From Tabrizicola soli (GTDB taxonomy: Bacteria; Pseudomonadota; Alphaproteobacteria; Rhodobacterales; Rhodobacteraceae): 58,302 nt of DNA. Location: NCBI RefSeq assembly GCF_015999335.1, contig NZ_JAEACP010000011.1, forward strand, positions 125,048 through 183,349, written 5' to 3'. The notes beneath the pieces are model-generated. The model saw only the letters and a program-made list of their open reading frames with translations, was not told the DNA's origin and did no database searches. This document shows positions 1 to 8,931 of this stretch, in pieces (the stretch's first letter is position 1; the number at the start of each line of letters is the position of its first letter). The translations under genes and the position numbers were made by a program.

Positions 1-70
1 GCGCCCGGCCCCCCCCCCCCCCCCCCCCCCGCCCCCCCCCCCCCGCGCCCCCCCCCCCCCCCCCCCCCCG
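1..70. other. Poly-C run at contig edge, probable artefact
   Basis: Positions 11-69 are almost pure C with only a few G. The run ends abruptly where a perfectly readable valS frame begins at 71. A homopolymer like this cannot be the missing part of valS, because it would encode polyproline. It looks like a low-quality read end or poly-G sequencing artefact joined to the contig. Confidence 0.75.
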
Positions 71-1939
71 ACTCTGATCCCCTACGTCGAAGCCAAGCCG
101 ATCATGCAGCCCTTCGGCGACCGCTCGAAAGTGGTGATCGAGCCGATGCTGACCGACCAGTGGTTCGTCGACACCGCGAAGATCGTCGAACCGGCGCTGG
201 AGGCCGTGCGGACCGGCCGCACCCGGGTCATCCCGCCCTCCGGCGAGAAGACCTATTACCACTGGCTCGAGAACATCGAACCCTGGTGCATCTCCCGCCA
301 GCTCTGGTGGGGCCACCAGATCCCGGTCTGGTATGGTCTCGACCTCACCGCCCCCGGCTTCAGCGACGACGAGGGCGACGGCGCGATGGACGAGGTGGAG
401 ATGCTCCAGTTCCTCGGCGATGGCGGCCATGTCCAGCGCGACGCCCGCCACCACTGCGCCGCCGATTTCGCCACCGTCGCCGACCGCTTCCTCGATGACC
501 TCGCCGCCCTGCCGGTGCCGCTGAACCACGCCCGCGTGATCGAGGCCGCCGACCGCGCCCAGGCCGTGGATCTCCTCGCCGCCGCGCTGGGGGAATACGA
601 GGTCACGCAAGACCCGACCAGACTCGTCTACCCGATCTGGCGCGACCCCGACGTCCTCGACACCTGGTTCTCCTCCGGCCTCTGGCCCATCGGCACGCTC
701 GGCTGGCCCGAACCCACCGAAGAACTGAAGAAATACTTCCCCACCTCGGTCCTGGTGACCGGGCAGGACATCCTGTTCTTCTGGGTCGCCCGGATGATGA
801 TGATGCAGCTTGCCGTGGTCGACGACATCCCCTTCCACACCGTCTACCTGCATGGCCTCGTCCGCGACGCCAAGGGCAAGAAGATGTCGAAGTCGCTCGG
901 CAACGTCATCGACCCCTTGGAGATCATCGACGAATACGGCGCCGATGCGCTGCGCTTCGCCAATGCGGCGATGGCCTCGCTCGGCGGCGTGCTGAAGCTG
1001 GATACCAGCCGCATCGCGGGCTACCGCAACTTCGGCACCAAGCTCTGGAACGCCTGCCGCTTTGCCGAGATGAACGGCGTCTGGGAGGGCCACGCGACCG
1101 GCCCCGCGCCCGCGCCGAAAGCCACAGCAAACCGCTGGATCATCGGCGAGACCGCGAAGACCCTGGCCGAGGTCGACGAGGCGCTGGAGACCTTCCGCTT
1201 CGACCAGGCCGCCGACGCGCTCTACAAGTTCGTCTGGGGCAAGGTCTGCGACTGGTATGTCGAATTCGCCAAGCCGCTGTTCGACGGCCCCGACGCCACC
1301 GAAACCCGCGCCACGATGGCCTGGGTCCTCGACCAGTCGATGATCCTGCTGCATCCCTTCATGCCCTTCCTCACCGAGGAGCTCTGGTCCACCACCGGCA
1401 AGCGCGCCAAGCTTCTGGTCCACACCGACTGGCCCGACCTGCCCGCCACCCTGATCGACCGGGCGGCCGAGGCCGAGATGACCTTCGTCACCACCCTCAT
1501 CGACGACATCCGCTCGGCCCGCGCGCAGGTGCATGTGCCGGTGGCGCTGAAGGCCGACCTCGTGGCCACCAGCCTGACCGACGAGGCCCGCGCCGCCTTC
1601 CAGCGCAACGAGGCCCTGATCAAGCGCCTGGCACGGGTGGACAATGTGACCGAAGGCCCCGCCCCCAAGGGCTCGATCGCCGTCGCGGCCGAGGGCGCCG
1701 CCTTCGCGATCCCGCTCGCCGGCCTGATCGACATCGCCGAGGAGAAATCCCGCCTGCAAAAGGCGCTGGACAAGCTGGCTAAGGAAATCGGCGGCCTCAA
1801 GGGCCGGCTCGACAACCCCAACTTCGCCAGATCCGCGCCCGAGGATGTGGTGATGGAGGCGACCGCCAACCTCGAGGCCCGGCAGGAAGAGGCGCAGAAG
1901 CTGCGCGATGCGCTGGCCCGCCTGGCCGATCTCGGCTAG
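71..1939 (+). CDS. valS: Valine--tRNA ligase, C-terminal part (5' truncated)
   Basis: Class I aminoacyl-tRNA synthetase that charges tRNA-Val with valine in the cytoplasm. The open frame runs from the window edge; the first Met at 104 is internal, because in-frame codons from 71 read [11 protein letters not shown] and continue into it. The KMSKS signature ([13 protein letters not shown]) lies near residue 270 of the visible part. It is followed by the anticodon-binding domain ([10 protein letters not shown] region) and a C-terminal coiled coil ([19 protein letters not shown] to the end), the tRNA-binding arm typical of ValRS. About 620 residues are visible, so roughly the first third (HIGH motif and start of the editing domain) is missing because of the contig edge. 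Identity is certain. Confidence 0.97.
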   Translation, partial: TLIPYVEAKPIMQPFGDRSKVVIEPMLTDQWFVDTAKIVEPALEAVRTGRTRVIPPSGEKTYYHWLENIEPWCISRQLWWGHQIPVWYGLDLTAPGFSDDEGDGAMDEVEMLQFLGDGGHVQRDARHHCAADFATVADRFLDDLAALPVPLNHARVIEAADRAQAVDLLAAALGEYEVTQDPTRLVYPIWRDPDVLDTWFSSGLWPIGTLGWPEPTEELKKYFPTSVLVTGQDILFFWVARMMMMQLAVVDDIPFHTVYLHGLVRDAKGKKMSKSLGNVIDPLEIIDEYGADALRFANAAMASLGGVLKLDTSRIAGYRNFGTKLWNACRFAEMNGVWEGHATGPAPAPKATANRWIIGETAKTLAEVDEALETFRFDQAADALYKFVWGKVCDWYVEFAKPLFDGPDATETRATMAWVLDQSMILLHPFMPFLTEELWSTTGKRAKLLVHTDWPDLPATLIDRAAEAEMTFVTTLIDDIRSARAQVHVPVALKADLVATSLTDEARAAFQRNEALIKRLARVDNVTEGPAPKGSIAVAAEGAAFAIPLAGLIDIAEEKSRLQKALDKLAKEIGGLKGRLDNPNFARSAPEDVVMEATANLEARQEEAQKLRDALARLADLG

Positions 1940-2000
1940 GCCGGGCGCTCGCTTGCGGCGGCGGCCGATCGCACCCACCTTCGGGTGCAAGAGGTGACGC

Positions 2001-2303
2001 ACGTCCTGGCTCTCCCGCCTTGCCGAACGCCAGATCCAGAAGGCCCGCCTGAAGGGCAAGCCCCTGCCCGACCGGACCGGCGATGCCTTCGTGTCGGCGG
2101 GCGATGCGGTGGGCTTCCGGATCATGGCCGAGGCCGGCGTCCTGCCCGAGGAGATCCGGCTGAAGCAGCAGGTCGCCGCGGCGCGGGAACGGCTCGCCGG
2201 CCTGCAAGACGAGGCCGCGCGCAAGGCCGCCATGGCCGAAATCGCCCGGTTGGAGATGCTGCGGGCGATTGCCGAGGAAGCCCGCCGGAAATTCCTGCGC
2301 TGA
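2001..2303 (+). CDS. DUF1992 (DnaJ C28-like) small protein, possible ACG start
   Basis: The frame reads SWLSRLAERQIQKARLKGKPLPDR-, then GFRIMAEAGVLPEEI and a charged coiled coil ending EEARRKFLR. This resembles the DUF1992 domain (conserved domain of DnaJ homologue subfamily C member 28), whose role in bacteria is unknown. Homology begins upstream of the first usual start (GTG at 2091, which gives only 70 residues). An in-frame ACG at 2001 sits six bases after a GAGG Shine-Dalgarno, exactly where an ATG would be expected; the preceding in-frame stop is TGA at 1995. The true start may be ACG, may be mutated, or may be a sequencing error. The segment before KPLP also looks shorter than the family usually has. 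A small hairpin (1971-1988) lies between valS and this gene. Confidence 0.55.
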   Translation, partial: TSWLSRLAERQIQKARLKGKPLPDRTGDAFVSAGDAVGFRIMAEAGVLPEEIRLKQQVAAARERLAGLQDEAARKAAMAEIARLEMLRAIAEEARRKFLR

Positions 2304-2323
2304 GCGCCGGTCGCGATGAAAAA

Positions 2324-2345
2324 GGGGCGGCCCGAAAGCCGCCCC
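2324..2345 (-). terminator. Rho-independent terminator of the peroxidase gene
   Basis: Perfect 8-bp stem GGGGCGGC / GCCGCCCC with loop CCGAAA. On the minus strand the stem is followed by a run of T (the A-run at 2319-2323 on the plus strand). It lies between two converging genes, so it may also serve the DUF1992 gene. Confidence 0.85.
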
Positions 2346-2367
2346 CGCACTCGTTAAAAAACAGGTT

Positions 2368-3405
2368 TCACTCGACCATGGTCGTCGGGCGCGGCGTGCC
2401 CGCGGTCTCGGCCGGCAGCACCGGCAGCGTGACTTCGGGCATGGTCCCGGTCAGGCTGTCCAGGAAGGCGACGATCTGCGCGGTTTCCTCGGGCTTCAAC
2501 TCCTCGCCCAGCTGGCTTTCCGCCATGATCTCGACCGCGACCGACAGATCCCAGACCTTGCCGGAGTGGAAGTAGGGCGCGGTCAGGGCGATGTTGCGCA
2601 AGGGCGCGGCGCGGAAGACATATTCGTCGTCCGCCGTCTCGGTCACGGCGAAGCGGCCCTTGTCGCCTTCCGGCAGCACTTCCGAACCGGGCTTCTCGAT
2701 CAGGCCGAAGGGATAGTAGCCGTGCCCGCCGACGTTCACGCCCGAGTGGCAGGAGGAGCAACCCTTGTCCATGAAGAGTTGCAACCCGGCCTTGGCCTCG
2801 GCCGTCAGCGCGTTGTCGTCGCCGTTCAGATAGGCGTCGAAGGGCGCGGGCGTCAGCAGCGTGGCCTCGAAGGCCTCGATCGCCTTGGCCATGTTGTCGA
2901 AGCTGACCGGATCGGCCGCTTCGGGGAAGGACGCGCCGAACCAGGTCACGTAGTCCGGCAGCGATTTCAGCGTCGCCACCACGTTGTCCGGGGTGTTGGC
3001 CATCTCGACCCCCGCCTGCACCGGACCCTTGGCCTGCGCGGCAAGGTCATCGGCCCGGCCGTCCCAGAACTGCGCCTCGTTCAGCACGGCGTTCAGCGCG
3101 GTCGGCGCGTTGCGCGGCCCCTTCTGCCAGCCGTGGCCGACCGAGGTTTCCATGTTGTCGTCGCCGCCGGTGGTCAGGTTGTGGCAGGAATAGCAGGAGA
3201 AGACGCCCGAGGCCGAAAGCCGGGGATCGAAGAACAGCGCCTTGCCAAGCGCGATCTTCTCGGGCGTGACGGTGTTCTCCTTCAGCGCGGGAATGGTCGA
3301 CGGAAGCGGCTTGAAGGTCTCGGTCGCCGCATCGCGCAGGGCATCTGCAGCAACTGGTGCCGAAAGCGCGGATGAAAGAACAAGGAACAGGATTGGGGAC
3401 CGCAT
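2368..3405 (-). CDS. ccpA: Di-haem cytochrome c peroxidase
   Basis: Periplasmic enzyme that reduces hydrogen peroxide to water with electrons from cytochrome c. A signal peptide (MRSPILFLVLSSALSAPVAA) starts at the second Met of the open frame, giving 345 residues, normal for the family. Two haem c sites are visible: CYSCH near residue 75 and CSSCH near residue 215. The expected C-terminal AAPLRNIALTAPYFHSG motif, with a histidine that takes part near the active haem, is present. The gene is monocistronic, ends in a strong terminator, and has a Fnr-type box about 63 bp upstream of the start. This fits the oxygen-limited expression known for these enzymes. Confidence 0.93.
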   Translation of the reverse strand: MRSPILFLVLSSALSAPVAADALRDAATETFKPLPSTIPALKENTVTPEKIALGKALFFDPRLSASGVFSCYSCHNLTTGGDDNMETSVGHGWQKGPRNAPTALNAVLNEAQFWDGRADDLAAQAKGPVQAGVEMANTPDNVVATLKSLPDYVTWFGASFPEAADPVSFDNMAKAIEAFEATLLTPAPFDAYLNGDDNALTAEAKAGLQLFMDKGCSSCHSGVNVGGHGYYPFGLIEKPGSEVLPEGDKGRFAVTETADDEYVFRAAPLRNIALTAPYFHSGKVWDLSVAVEIMAESQLGEELKPEETAQIVAFLDSLTGTMPEVTLPVLPAETAGTPRPTTMVE

Positions 3406-3467
3406 AACTACCTCCATCTGGGTCTTCGGAACAGTGGGAAGTATCGCGCGCGGGCACGCGCGGGACC

Positions 3468-3481
3468 ATGATCTGGATCAA
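3468..3481 (-). promoter_or_regulatory. FNR/FnrL box upstream of ccpA
   Basis: Read on the minus strand the site is TTGATCCAGATCAT, matching the FNR consensus TTGAT-N4-ATCAA at 9 of 10 defined bases. It is centred about 70 bp upstream of the ccpA start codon and oriented with it. Fnr control of bacterial cytochrome c peroxidases is established in related bacteria; its use here is inferred. Confidence 0.75.
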
Positions 3482-3690
3482 TTCCAAGTTACGCCGCGAT
3501 GCGGCAGACGGCCGCAGGCAATTGTTATTGCAACGAAATCCCGACAGAATCCGGCAGGAACTCCCATCCCCGCCGCCCTGCCGTCACGCCCCCCTCTCCG
3601 ACCTGTCATCGGGCGGAGAAAGGGACGGGAAGGCCGCCGAAAGCGCCCGGCGTTGCGGCGAAGGTTGACGCCACCGGGCCAGTTGCCCGG

Positions 3691-3734
3691 CCAGACAGAT
3701 GCCAGACGCCTGCCAGACGGATGGCAGACGCTTC
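3691..3734. repeat. Four tandem 11-bp repeats (CCAGACNNNTG) in intergenic region
   Basis: Four consecutive 11-mers begin with CCAGAC, CCAGAC, CCAGAC and GCAGAC at 3691, 3702, 3713 and 3724. One-helical-turn spacing suggests a protein-binding array on one face of DNA. It lies about 80-125 bp upstream of the aminotransferase start and about 290 bp upstream of ccpA. The rest of the 3406-3814 intergenic stretch holds only the Fnr box and no convincing gene. Confidence 0.5.
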
Positions 3735-3814
3735 GTCCGCCCCAGATCACCCCGTTCCCTGCCGCAGCGCACGCCCCCTTGCGAAGCCCCCCGCCCCGTG
3801 CCAGCCTCCCGCGC

Positions 3815-4915
3815 ATGAGCCGCTTCCTCACCCCCCACGCCGCCCGGCTGCCCTCCACCGTCCCCTTCACCGGACCCGAGGCGCTGGAGCGCCGCTCCGG
3901 CACCCCGTTCCGCGCCCGGCTCGGCGCGAATGAATCGCTCTTCGGCCCCTCCCCCAAGGCCGTCGCGGCGATGCAGGCGGCCGCAGGCGGGGCCTGGATG
4001 TATGGCGATCCCGAAAATCACGATCTGAAACAGGCACTTGCCGCCCATCACAGCGTCACGCCCGCCCATATCGCGGTGGGTCCGGGGATCGACGGTCTCC
4101 TCGGCCTGATCTGCCGCCTGACGCTGGAGCCCGGCACCCCCGTCGTCACCAGCCTCGGCGCCTATCCGACCTTCAACTTCCACGTTGCCGGCCATGGCGG
4201 AAGCTTGACCCGCGTGCCCTACAAGCACGACCACGAGGACCCGGAAGCCCTTGTTTTCGCAGCGAAAAACACCGGCGCGCGGCTTGTCTACCTCGCCAAC
4301 CCCGACAATCCGATGGGCAGCCACCACCCCGCCCGGGTGATCGAGGACATGGTGGCGAACCTCCCCGACCATTCCCTGCTGATCCTGGACGAGGCCTATG
4401 CCGACCTCGCCCCGCCCGGCACGGTGCCGGCGATCGCGGCGGATCATCCGCAGGTGATAAGGATGCGCACCTTTTCAAAGGGTTACGGCCTTGCGGGCGC
4501 GCGTGTCGGCTATGCGATCACCCATCCCGAACTTGCGCTCGCCTTCGACAAGGTGCGCGACCATTTCGGGATGGGCCGCGTCTCCCAGGCCGGGGCCCTG
4601 GCGGCGCTGCGGGATCAGGACTGGCTGAAAAGCGTGCAGGATCTGACACTTGCCGCCCGCACCCGTCTCTCTGCCATCGCGTTGCAGAACGGGTTGCGGC
4701 CCCTGCCCTCGGCCACCAATTTCGTCACCATCGACTGCGGCCGCGACGGGGACCATGCGGGAAAGGTGCTGGCAGAGCTGGGACGCCGCGGGGTGTTCAT
4801 CCGGATGCCCGGCATCGCCCCGCTCGACCGTTGCATCCGCATCAGCCTGGGCGACGACCAGGCGCTTGATATTCTTGCGGAAACTTTGCCCCTGGCTCTG
4901 AAGGCCGCGGGCTGA
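3815..4915 (+). CDS. PLP-dependent aminotransferase, HisC-like (class I/II)
   Basis: Fold-type I aminotransferase of 366 residues, resembling histidinol-phosphate aminotransferases. Visible motifs are RLGANESLFGPSP near the N-terminus (substrate/cofactor loop), YLANPDNPMGS (NPxNPxG-like), LILDEAYADL (the Asp that contacts the PLP pyridine N), TFSKGYGLAGARVGY with the Schiff-base lysine, and CIRISLG near the C-terminus (carboxylate-binding Arg). The ATG at 3815 was chosen because homology begins there; the open frame upstream is not conserved-looking. It stands alone, not in a his operon, so it may use another amino acid or phosphate ester. It ends directly against the stop codon of the converging DUF4177 gene. 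Confidence 0.85.
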   Translation: MSRFLTPHAARLPSTVPFTGPEALERRSGTPFRARLGANESLFGPSPKAVAAMQAAAGGAWMYGDPENHDLKQALAAHHSVTPAHIAVGPGIDGLLGLICRLTLEPGTPVVTSLGAYPTFNFHVAGHGGSLTRVPYKHDHEDPEALVFAAKNTGARLVYLANPDNPMGSHHPARVIEDMVANLPDHSLLILDEAYADLAPPGTVPAIAADHPQVIRMRTFSKGYGLAGARVGYAITHPELALAFDKVRDHFGMGRVSQAGALAALRDQDWLKSVQDLTLAARTRLSAIALQNGLRPLPSATNFVTIDCGRDGDHAGKVLAELGRRGVFIRMPGIAPLDRCIRISLGDDQALDILAETLPLALKAAG

Positions 4916-5296
4916 TCACTCGGCGGCGAGCTTCGGGTTGACCGGGCCGACGGCTGGCGCGGCGCCGGAAAGCGGCACCTCGGCCGGGCCGAGCCGCGGG
5001 GCCGAGACCATGGCGGCCTCGGCCGCCACCAGGCGCAGGGGCGCCGAGGCTTCGGCAAGCGCGCCCAGCTGGCGGCGGAACACCAGCACGTTCTGGAACG
5101 TGGTCCTGGTCCCGGTCAGCCCGACCCTTTCGTCACAGGGCAGGCTGTCGGCGCGGACATAGTCCCAGCCCTCGGCCCCGAGACCGTTCATCAACTGGGT
5201 CAGCGTTTGGGCAAAGCGGTCCTCGGTGGACTTAACGCCCCGCGCCTTCTCGCCGCGCTTGGGGGCGGGAATGACCTTGTATTCGAAGCGCTGCAT
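4916..5296 (-). CDS. DUF4177 domain protein
   Basis: 126 residues from the ATG at 5296 (MQRFEYKVIPAPKRG). The N-terminal FEYKVI, the GAEGWDYVRADSLPC segment and NVLVFRR form the short beta-alpha-beta DUF4177 domain, whose function is unknown. The C-terminal 50 residues are Ala/Pro-rich and probably disordered. An earlier Met at 5335 lacks domain homology. Its stop codon abuts that of the aminotransferase with no spacer. It lies downstream of gatB on the same strand but is separated from it by two perfect palindromes. Confidence 0.75.
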   Translation of the reverse strand: MQRFEYKVIPAPKRGEKARGVKSTEDRFAQTLTQLMNGLGAEGWDYVRADSLPCDERVGLTGTRTTFQNVLVFRRQLGALAEASAPLRLVAAEAAMVSAPRLGPAEVPLSGAAPAVGPVNPKLAAE

Positions 5297-5397
5297 CCTG
5301 GTCTCCGGCCTTGGGTCGGGCAAGGAATATGGCATTCGTTCCCCGACCGCAAATCACGGAAGCTTTCCCCGGCAGAACCGCGCCGGTCAGGCGGCCC

Positions 5398-5441
5398 AAA
5401 ATCCTTCGAAGGATTTTGCAAGACTTTTCGAAAAGTCTTGC
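5398..5441. terminator. Two adjacent perfect palindromes, likely gatB terminator / intergenic repeat
   Basis: AAAATCCTTCGAAGGATTTT (5398-5417) is a perfect 20-bp palindrome. It is followed at once by a perfect 24-bp palindrome (5418-5441, half-site GCAAGACTTTTC). Both centre on TTCGAA and both can fold into tight hairpins. They lie 9 bp beyond the gatB stop on the minus strand. I recall similar paired palindromes as common intergenic elements in Rhodobacteraceae, but that is memory, not a search. Confidence 0.65.
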
Positions 5442-5450
5442 GCGCCCCGA

Positions 5451-6962
5451 TCAGAGGCCGAGCTTTGCCGCCACCAGCGCGTTCACCGTCGCCGGGTTCG
5501 CCTTGCCGCCCGAGGCCTTGATCACCTGCCCGGTGAACCAGCCCGCAAGCTTTGGATTTGCCTTGGCTTTTTCCACCTGCTCGGGGTTCGCGGCGATGAT
5601 CTCGTCCACCGCCTTCTCGATGGCGCCGGTGTCGGTGACCTGCTTCATCCCCCGCGCCTCGGCAATCGCCGCCGGGTCGCCGCCTTCGGTATAGACGATC
5701 TCGAACAGGTCCTTGGCCATCTTGCCGCTGATCGTTCCAGCCGCGATCAGGTCGATGATCCCGCCCAGTTGCGCCGCCGAGACCGGGCTTTCGGTGATGT
5801 CGTGGCCTTCCTTCTTCAGCCGGCCGAAAAGCTCGTTGATGACCCAGTTCGCCGCCATCTTGCCGTCGCGGCCCCTGGCCACCTCGTCGAAATAACGGGC
5901 CGAGACGGCTTCGGCGGTCAGCACGTTGGCGTCATAGTCGGTGAGGCCGTAGTCGGCCATGAAGCGGGCCTTCTTGGCGTCGGGGAGTTCCGGCATCCGC
6001 GCGGCGATGTCGTCGACCCAGGCCTGCTCGATCTCCAGGGGCAGCAGGTCGGGGTCGGGGAAGTAACGGTAATCATGCGCCTCTTCCTTCGACCGCATCG
6101 AGCGGGTCTCGTTCTTGTCGGGATCGTAGAGGCGGGTTTCCTGCACCACGCTGCCGCCATCCTCGACGATGGCGATCTGGCGGCGGGCTTCGTATTCGAT
6201 GGCGGCCTGGATGAAGCGCATCGAGTTCATGTTCTTGATCTCGCAGCGGGTGCCGAGGTGCGAGAAATCCTGCGTTTCCTGATACTTCTCGTATTGACCC
6301 GGCCGGCAGATGCTGACGTTCACGTCGGCCCGCAGGTTGCCGTTCTGCATGTTGCCGTCGCAGGTGCCGAGATAGCGCAGGATCTGGCGCAGCTTGGTCA
6401 CATAGGCCGCCGCTTCCTCGGGTCCCCGGATGTCGGGGCGCGAGACGATCTCCATCAGCGCGACGCCGGTGCGGTTGAAGTCGACAAAACTGAGGTTCGG
6501 GTCCATGTCATGGATGGATTTCCCGGCGTCCTGTTCCAGGTGGATGCGTTCGATCCGCACGCGGCGGGCGACGCCGGGGGCCATCTCGACGATCACCTCG
6601 CCCTCGCCCACGATCGGATGGTAGAGCTGGCTGATCTGATAGCCCTGCGGCAGGTCGGGGTAGAAATAGTTCTTGCGGTCGAAGGCCGAGGCCAGGTTGA
6701 TCCGCGCCTTCAGCCCCAGCCCAGTGCGGACCGCCTGTTCGACGCAGAATTCGTTGATCACCGGCAGCATTCCCGGCATCGCGGCATCGACGAAGGAGAC
6801 ATTGCTGTTCGGCTCGGCCCCGAAGGCGGTGGAGGCGCCCGAGAAGAGCTTGGCGTTCGACGAGACCTGGGCGTGGATTTCCATGCCGATCACCAGTTCC
6901 CAGTCGTGCTTCGCCCCGGCGATCACCTTGGGCGCGGGCGCGGTATAGGTCAGGTCAAGCAT
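5451..6962 (-). CDS. gatB: Aspartyl/glutamyl-tRNA amidotransferase subunit B
   Basis: Subunit B of the GatCAB complex, which converts misacylated Glu-tRNA(Gln) (and Asp-tRNA(Asn)) to the correct amide in the cytoplasm. The 503 residues match full family length. The cradle-domain signature is intact ([55 protein letters not shown]). The C-terminal tail YqeY-like domain ends [11 protein letters not shown]. GatA and GatC are not adjacent, which is common in this group. Confidence 0.97.
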   Translation of the reverse strand: MLDLTYTAPAPKVIAGAKHDWELVIGMEIHAQVSSNAKLFSGASTAFGAEPNSNVSFVDAAMPGMLPVINEFCVEQAVRTGLGLKARINLASAFDRKNYFYPDLPQGYQISQLYHPIVGEGEVIVEMAPGVARRVRIERIHLEQDAGKSIHDMDPNLSFVDFNRTGVALMEIVSRPDIRGPEEAAAYVTKLRQILRYLGTCDGNMQNGNLRADVNVSICRPGQYEKYQETQDFSHLGTRCEIKNMNSMRFIQAAIEYEARRQIAIVEDGGSVVQETRLYDPDKNETRSMRSKEEAHDYRYFPDPDLLPLEIEQAWVDDIAARMPELPDAKKARFMADYGLTDYDANVLTAEAVSARYFDEVARGRDGKMAANWVINELFGRLKKEGHDITESPVSAAQLGGIIDLIAAGTISGKMAKDLFEIVYTEGGDPAAIAEARGMKQVTDTGAIEKAVDEIIAANPEQVEKAKANPKLAGWFTGQVIKASGGKANPATVNALVAAKLGL

Positions 6963-7028
6963 CTGTTTTCCTCGGCGCTGTCGTCGCGCCGGGTTTAGGC
7001 CGCGCGGGCGTTCGGGGCAAGGGGTCCG

Positions 7029-8237
7029 TCACGCGCGCGGGATGCGGCTGCCCAGCCCCTCGCCCCAGCGGACGATCCTGGCACCGCGCGCCAGGGCCGG
7101 GCCGAAGACCTCGGCCAGGGCGAAGGCGAGGCCGTCGGCGCCATGGGTCCAGCAATCCAGGTGGATTTCCTTGACCCGGTTCCACAGCACGTCGGAAAGG
7201 GCGGCCCGCGCCTTGGTCAGCTGCCAGACCGCATCCGGCCCCGCCGCGCGATAGTCGTGCACCATGCGGGTCAGCAGGTCGGCCGCGACATTGGCGCGGT
7301 GCTGGCAGCCGGTCGCATCCTGATAATCCCCCAGCGCCGCGAAGAAGAGCTCGACATCCAGGTTGGGCAGGAAATCCCCCAGCCTTTCCTGCGCCGCGAT
7401 GTGGAAGATGGCATAGGCCGCCTTTCCGGTAGCCCCCTGCGTCATGCCGGCGGCGCGCCGGGCCTCCTTCTCGAAGCCCTGCAGCGAGCCGAACCAGTCG
7501 GGCAGCATGTCGATGGCATGGGTGGCGTGGACCGCGGCGTCCAGCGGGTCGAGGTCGCACCAGTCCTCGAACCAGTCGCGGCACAGCCCGGCCCCGTCCT
7601 CGATCCCGCGCACCAGAAGATAGCGCGTTCCGGCCAGAAGCGGCGACATCAGCTCGATCGGGTCGAAGGACAGCAGCAGGTCCTCGGCCTCGGCGTAATG
7701 CGCGGCGCTTTCGGCCGAGAGATCGCGCGACAGCCGGCCCTGCCCCGCCGCAAGACCCAGCGCCGCGCCGAAATCGACATGGGCCTGCGCCAGGAGATGC
7801 GCGGCGGCGTGATTCTCGGGGTGCATGGCCAGGACGGCATCGAATCGGGCAAGCTCGGTCCGCGCGGCGCCCCAGTCCTGCCGGTCAAGCGCGGCAAGCA
7901 GCGCGCCGCGCAGACCTTCGCTGATCAACGCCGCCACCCGCCGCCCGCCCGAGGCCATGCTGCGCTCCTCATCGGCGAAGCGCAGGGATTCCAGCAGATC
8001 GGCCCATTCCCCGGCCTCGGCCATGCGGGTGTGATCGGCACGGATGCAATTCCATTCAGTGACTTCCGGGCCCAGTCGCAGCACCGGAACCTCGAGCCGC
8101 GACAGCACCAGATCGGCCCGGATCCCCTCGACCCGCCAGGATGCCGGGGCGGTGCCGCCGACCAGCCGGGCGGCATCTTCCTGCCGATCGCGGCCGGTGC
8201 GGGTTTTCACGTGCAGAAGCGAGGGGGTAATCAGCAT
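7029..8237 (-). CDS. Conserved hypothetical, alpha-helical (TPR-like) protein
   Basis: 402 residues from Met at 8237 (MLITPSLLHVKTRTGRDR); an earlier Met at 8279 adds 14 weak residues. I do not recognise a named family. The protein is Ala/Leu/Glu-rich and helical, with segments such as NHAAAHLLAQAHVDFGAALGL and ELARFDAVLAMHPEN that look like tetratricopeptide-type helices. It also contains repeated Trp/Asp-rich helices (DWFEDWCDLDPLDAAVHATHAIDMLPDW). There is no signal peptide or membrane segment. The gene stands alone between gatB and a divergent lytic transglycosylase. Confidence 0.7.
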   Translation of the reverse strand: MLITPSLLHVKTRTGRDRQEDAARLVGGTAPASWRVEGIRADLVLSRLEVPVLRLGPEVTEWNCIRADHTRMAEAGEWADLLESLRFADEERSMASGGRRVAALISEGLRGALLAALDRQDWGAARTELARFDAVLAMHPENHAAAHLLAQAHVDFGAALGLAAGQGRLSRDLSAESAAHYAEAEDLLLSFDPIELMSPLLAGTRYLLVRGIEDGAGLCRDWFEDWCDLDPLDAAVHATHAIDMLPDWFGSLQGFEKEARRAAGMTQGATGKAAYAIFHIAAQERLGDFLPNLDVELFFAALGDYQDATGCQHRANVAADLLTRMVHDYRAAGPDAVWQLTKARAALSDVLWNRVKEIHLDCWTHGADGLAFALAEVFGPALARGARIVRWGEGLGSRIPRA

Positions 8238-8301
8238 CTCGAATTTCCCGGGCGGTCCACGGGGCCGCCATGGGTGCAAGCATGGCTCAGATCAGGGCGG
8301 A

Positions 8302-8931
8302 ATGATGGAAATGCGGTGGATTTCAGGTGACGCCAGCCGGCGCGTGGCGGCAATTTCGGCAGTGATTGCGGCAACTTCGCTGTCGGCCTGCGTTCCCGCC
8401 GGCACCGGCGACACGATGTCCTTCGCGGCACTTCCGATGCAGTGGGACCACCATCCCGAGGCCGAGGAATGGACCGAATCGACCATGGTCGCCATCTCGA
8501 CCAAGGACCCGATTCTCTCGGAACGCGTGCCCGCCGACATCGGGACCTGGTGCCCCGGCTATCCCGATGCCTCGGTCGAGGAGCGCCGCGCCTTCTGGAC
8601 CGGGCTTCTTTCGGCGGTCGCAAAATACGAGAGCACCTGGAACGAGAAGGCCTCGGGCGGGGGCGGGCGCTGGATCGGGCTGATGCAGATCTCGCCGCGC
8701 TCGGCCGCCAATTACGGCTGCGAGGCGACCTCGGTCGGCGCGCTGAAGGATGGCGAGGCCAACCTGGAATGCGCGGTCGAGATCATGTCGACCCAGGTCG
8801 CCAAGGATGGCCTCGTCGCCGGCGGCGGCAATCGCGGCATCGGCCGCGACTGGGCGCCGCTGCGCTCGGGCGAGAAGCGCGCCGCGATGGCGGCCTGGAC
8901 CCGCGCCCAGCCCTATTGTCAGGCCGGCTGA
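8302..8931 (+). CDS. Lytic transglycosylase SLT-domain lipoprotein
   Basis: 209 residues. The N-terminus has a signal sequence and lipobox (ATSLSAC, about residue 30), predicting an acylated lipoprotein. The central AKYESTWNEKASG... RWIGLMQISPRSAANYGC segment matches the goose-lysozyme-like SLT domain, with the catalytic Glu in YEST and the GLMQIS motif. The likely role is cleavage of peptidoglycan glycan strands in the periplasm. The start could be 8302, 8305 or 8311. The 3' end overlaps the converging pepN gene by 13 bp. Confidence 0.85.
   Translation: MMEMRWISGDASRRVAAISAVIAATSLSACVPAGTGDTMSFAALPMQWDHHPEAEEWTESTMVAISTKDPILSERVPADIGTWCPGYPDASVEERRAFWTGLLSAVAKYESTWNEKASGGGGRWIGLMQISPRSAANYGCEATSVGALKDGEANLECAVEIMSTQVAKDGLVAGGGNRGIGRDWAPLRSGEKRAAMAAWTRAQPYCQAG

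Noticed and set aside
1971-1988. Hairpin GCACCC/GGGTGC after valS as a terminator
   Set aside because: Only 6 bp of stem and no T-run; it may be a weak structure but is not supported as a terminator.
3691-3734. Tandem 11-mers as a Pho box
   Set aside because: Spacing fits, but the core CTGGCA/CCAGAC differs from CTGTCAT and the adjacent gene is not a known phosphate gene.
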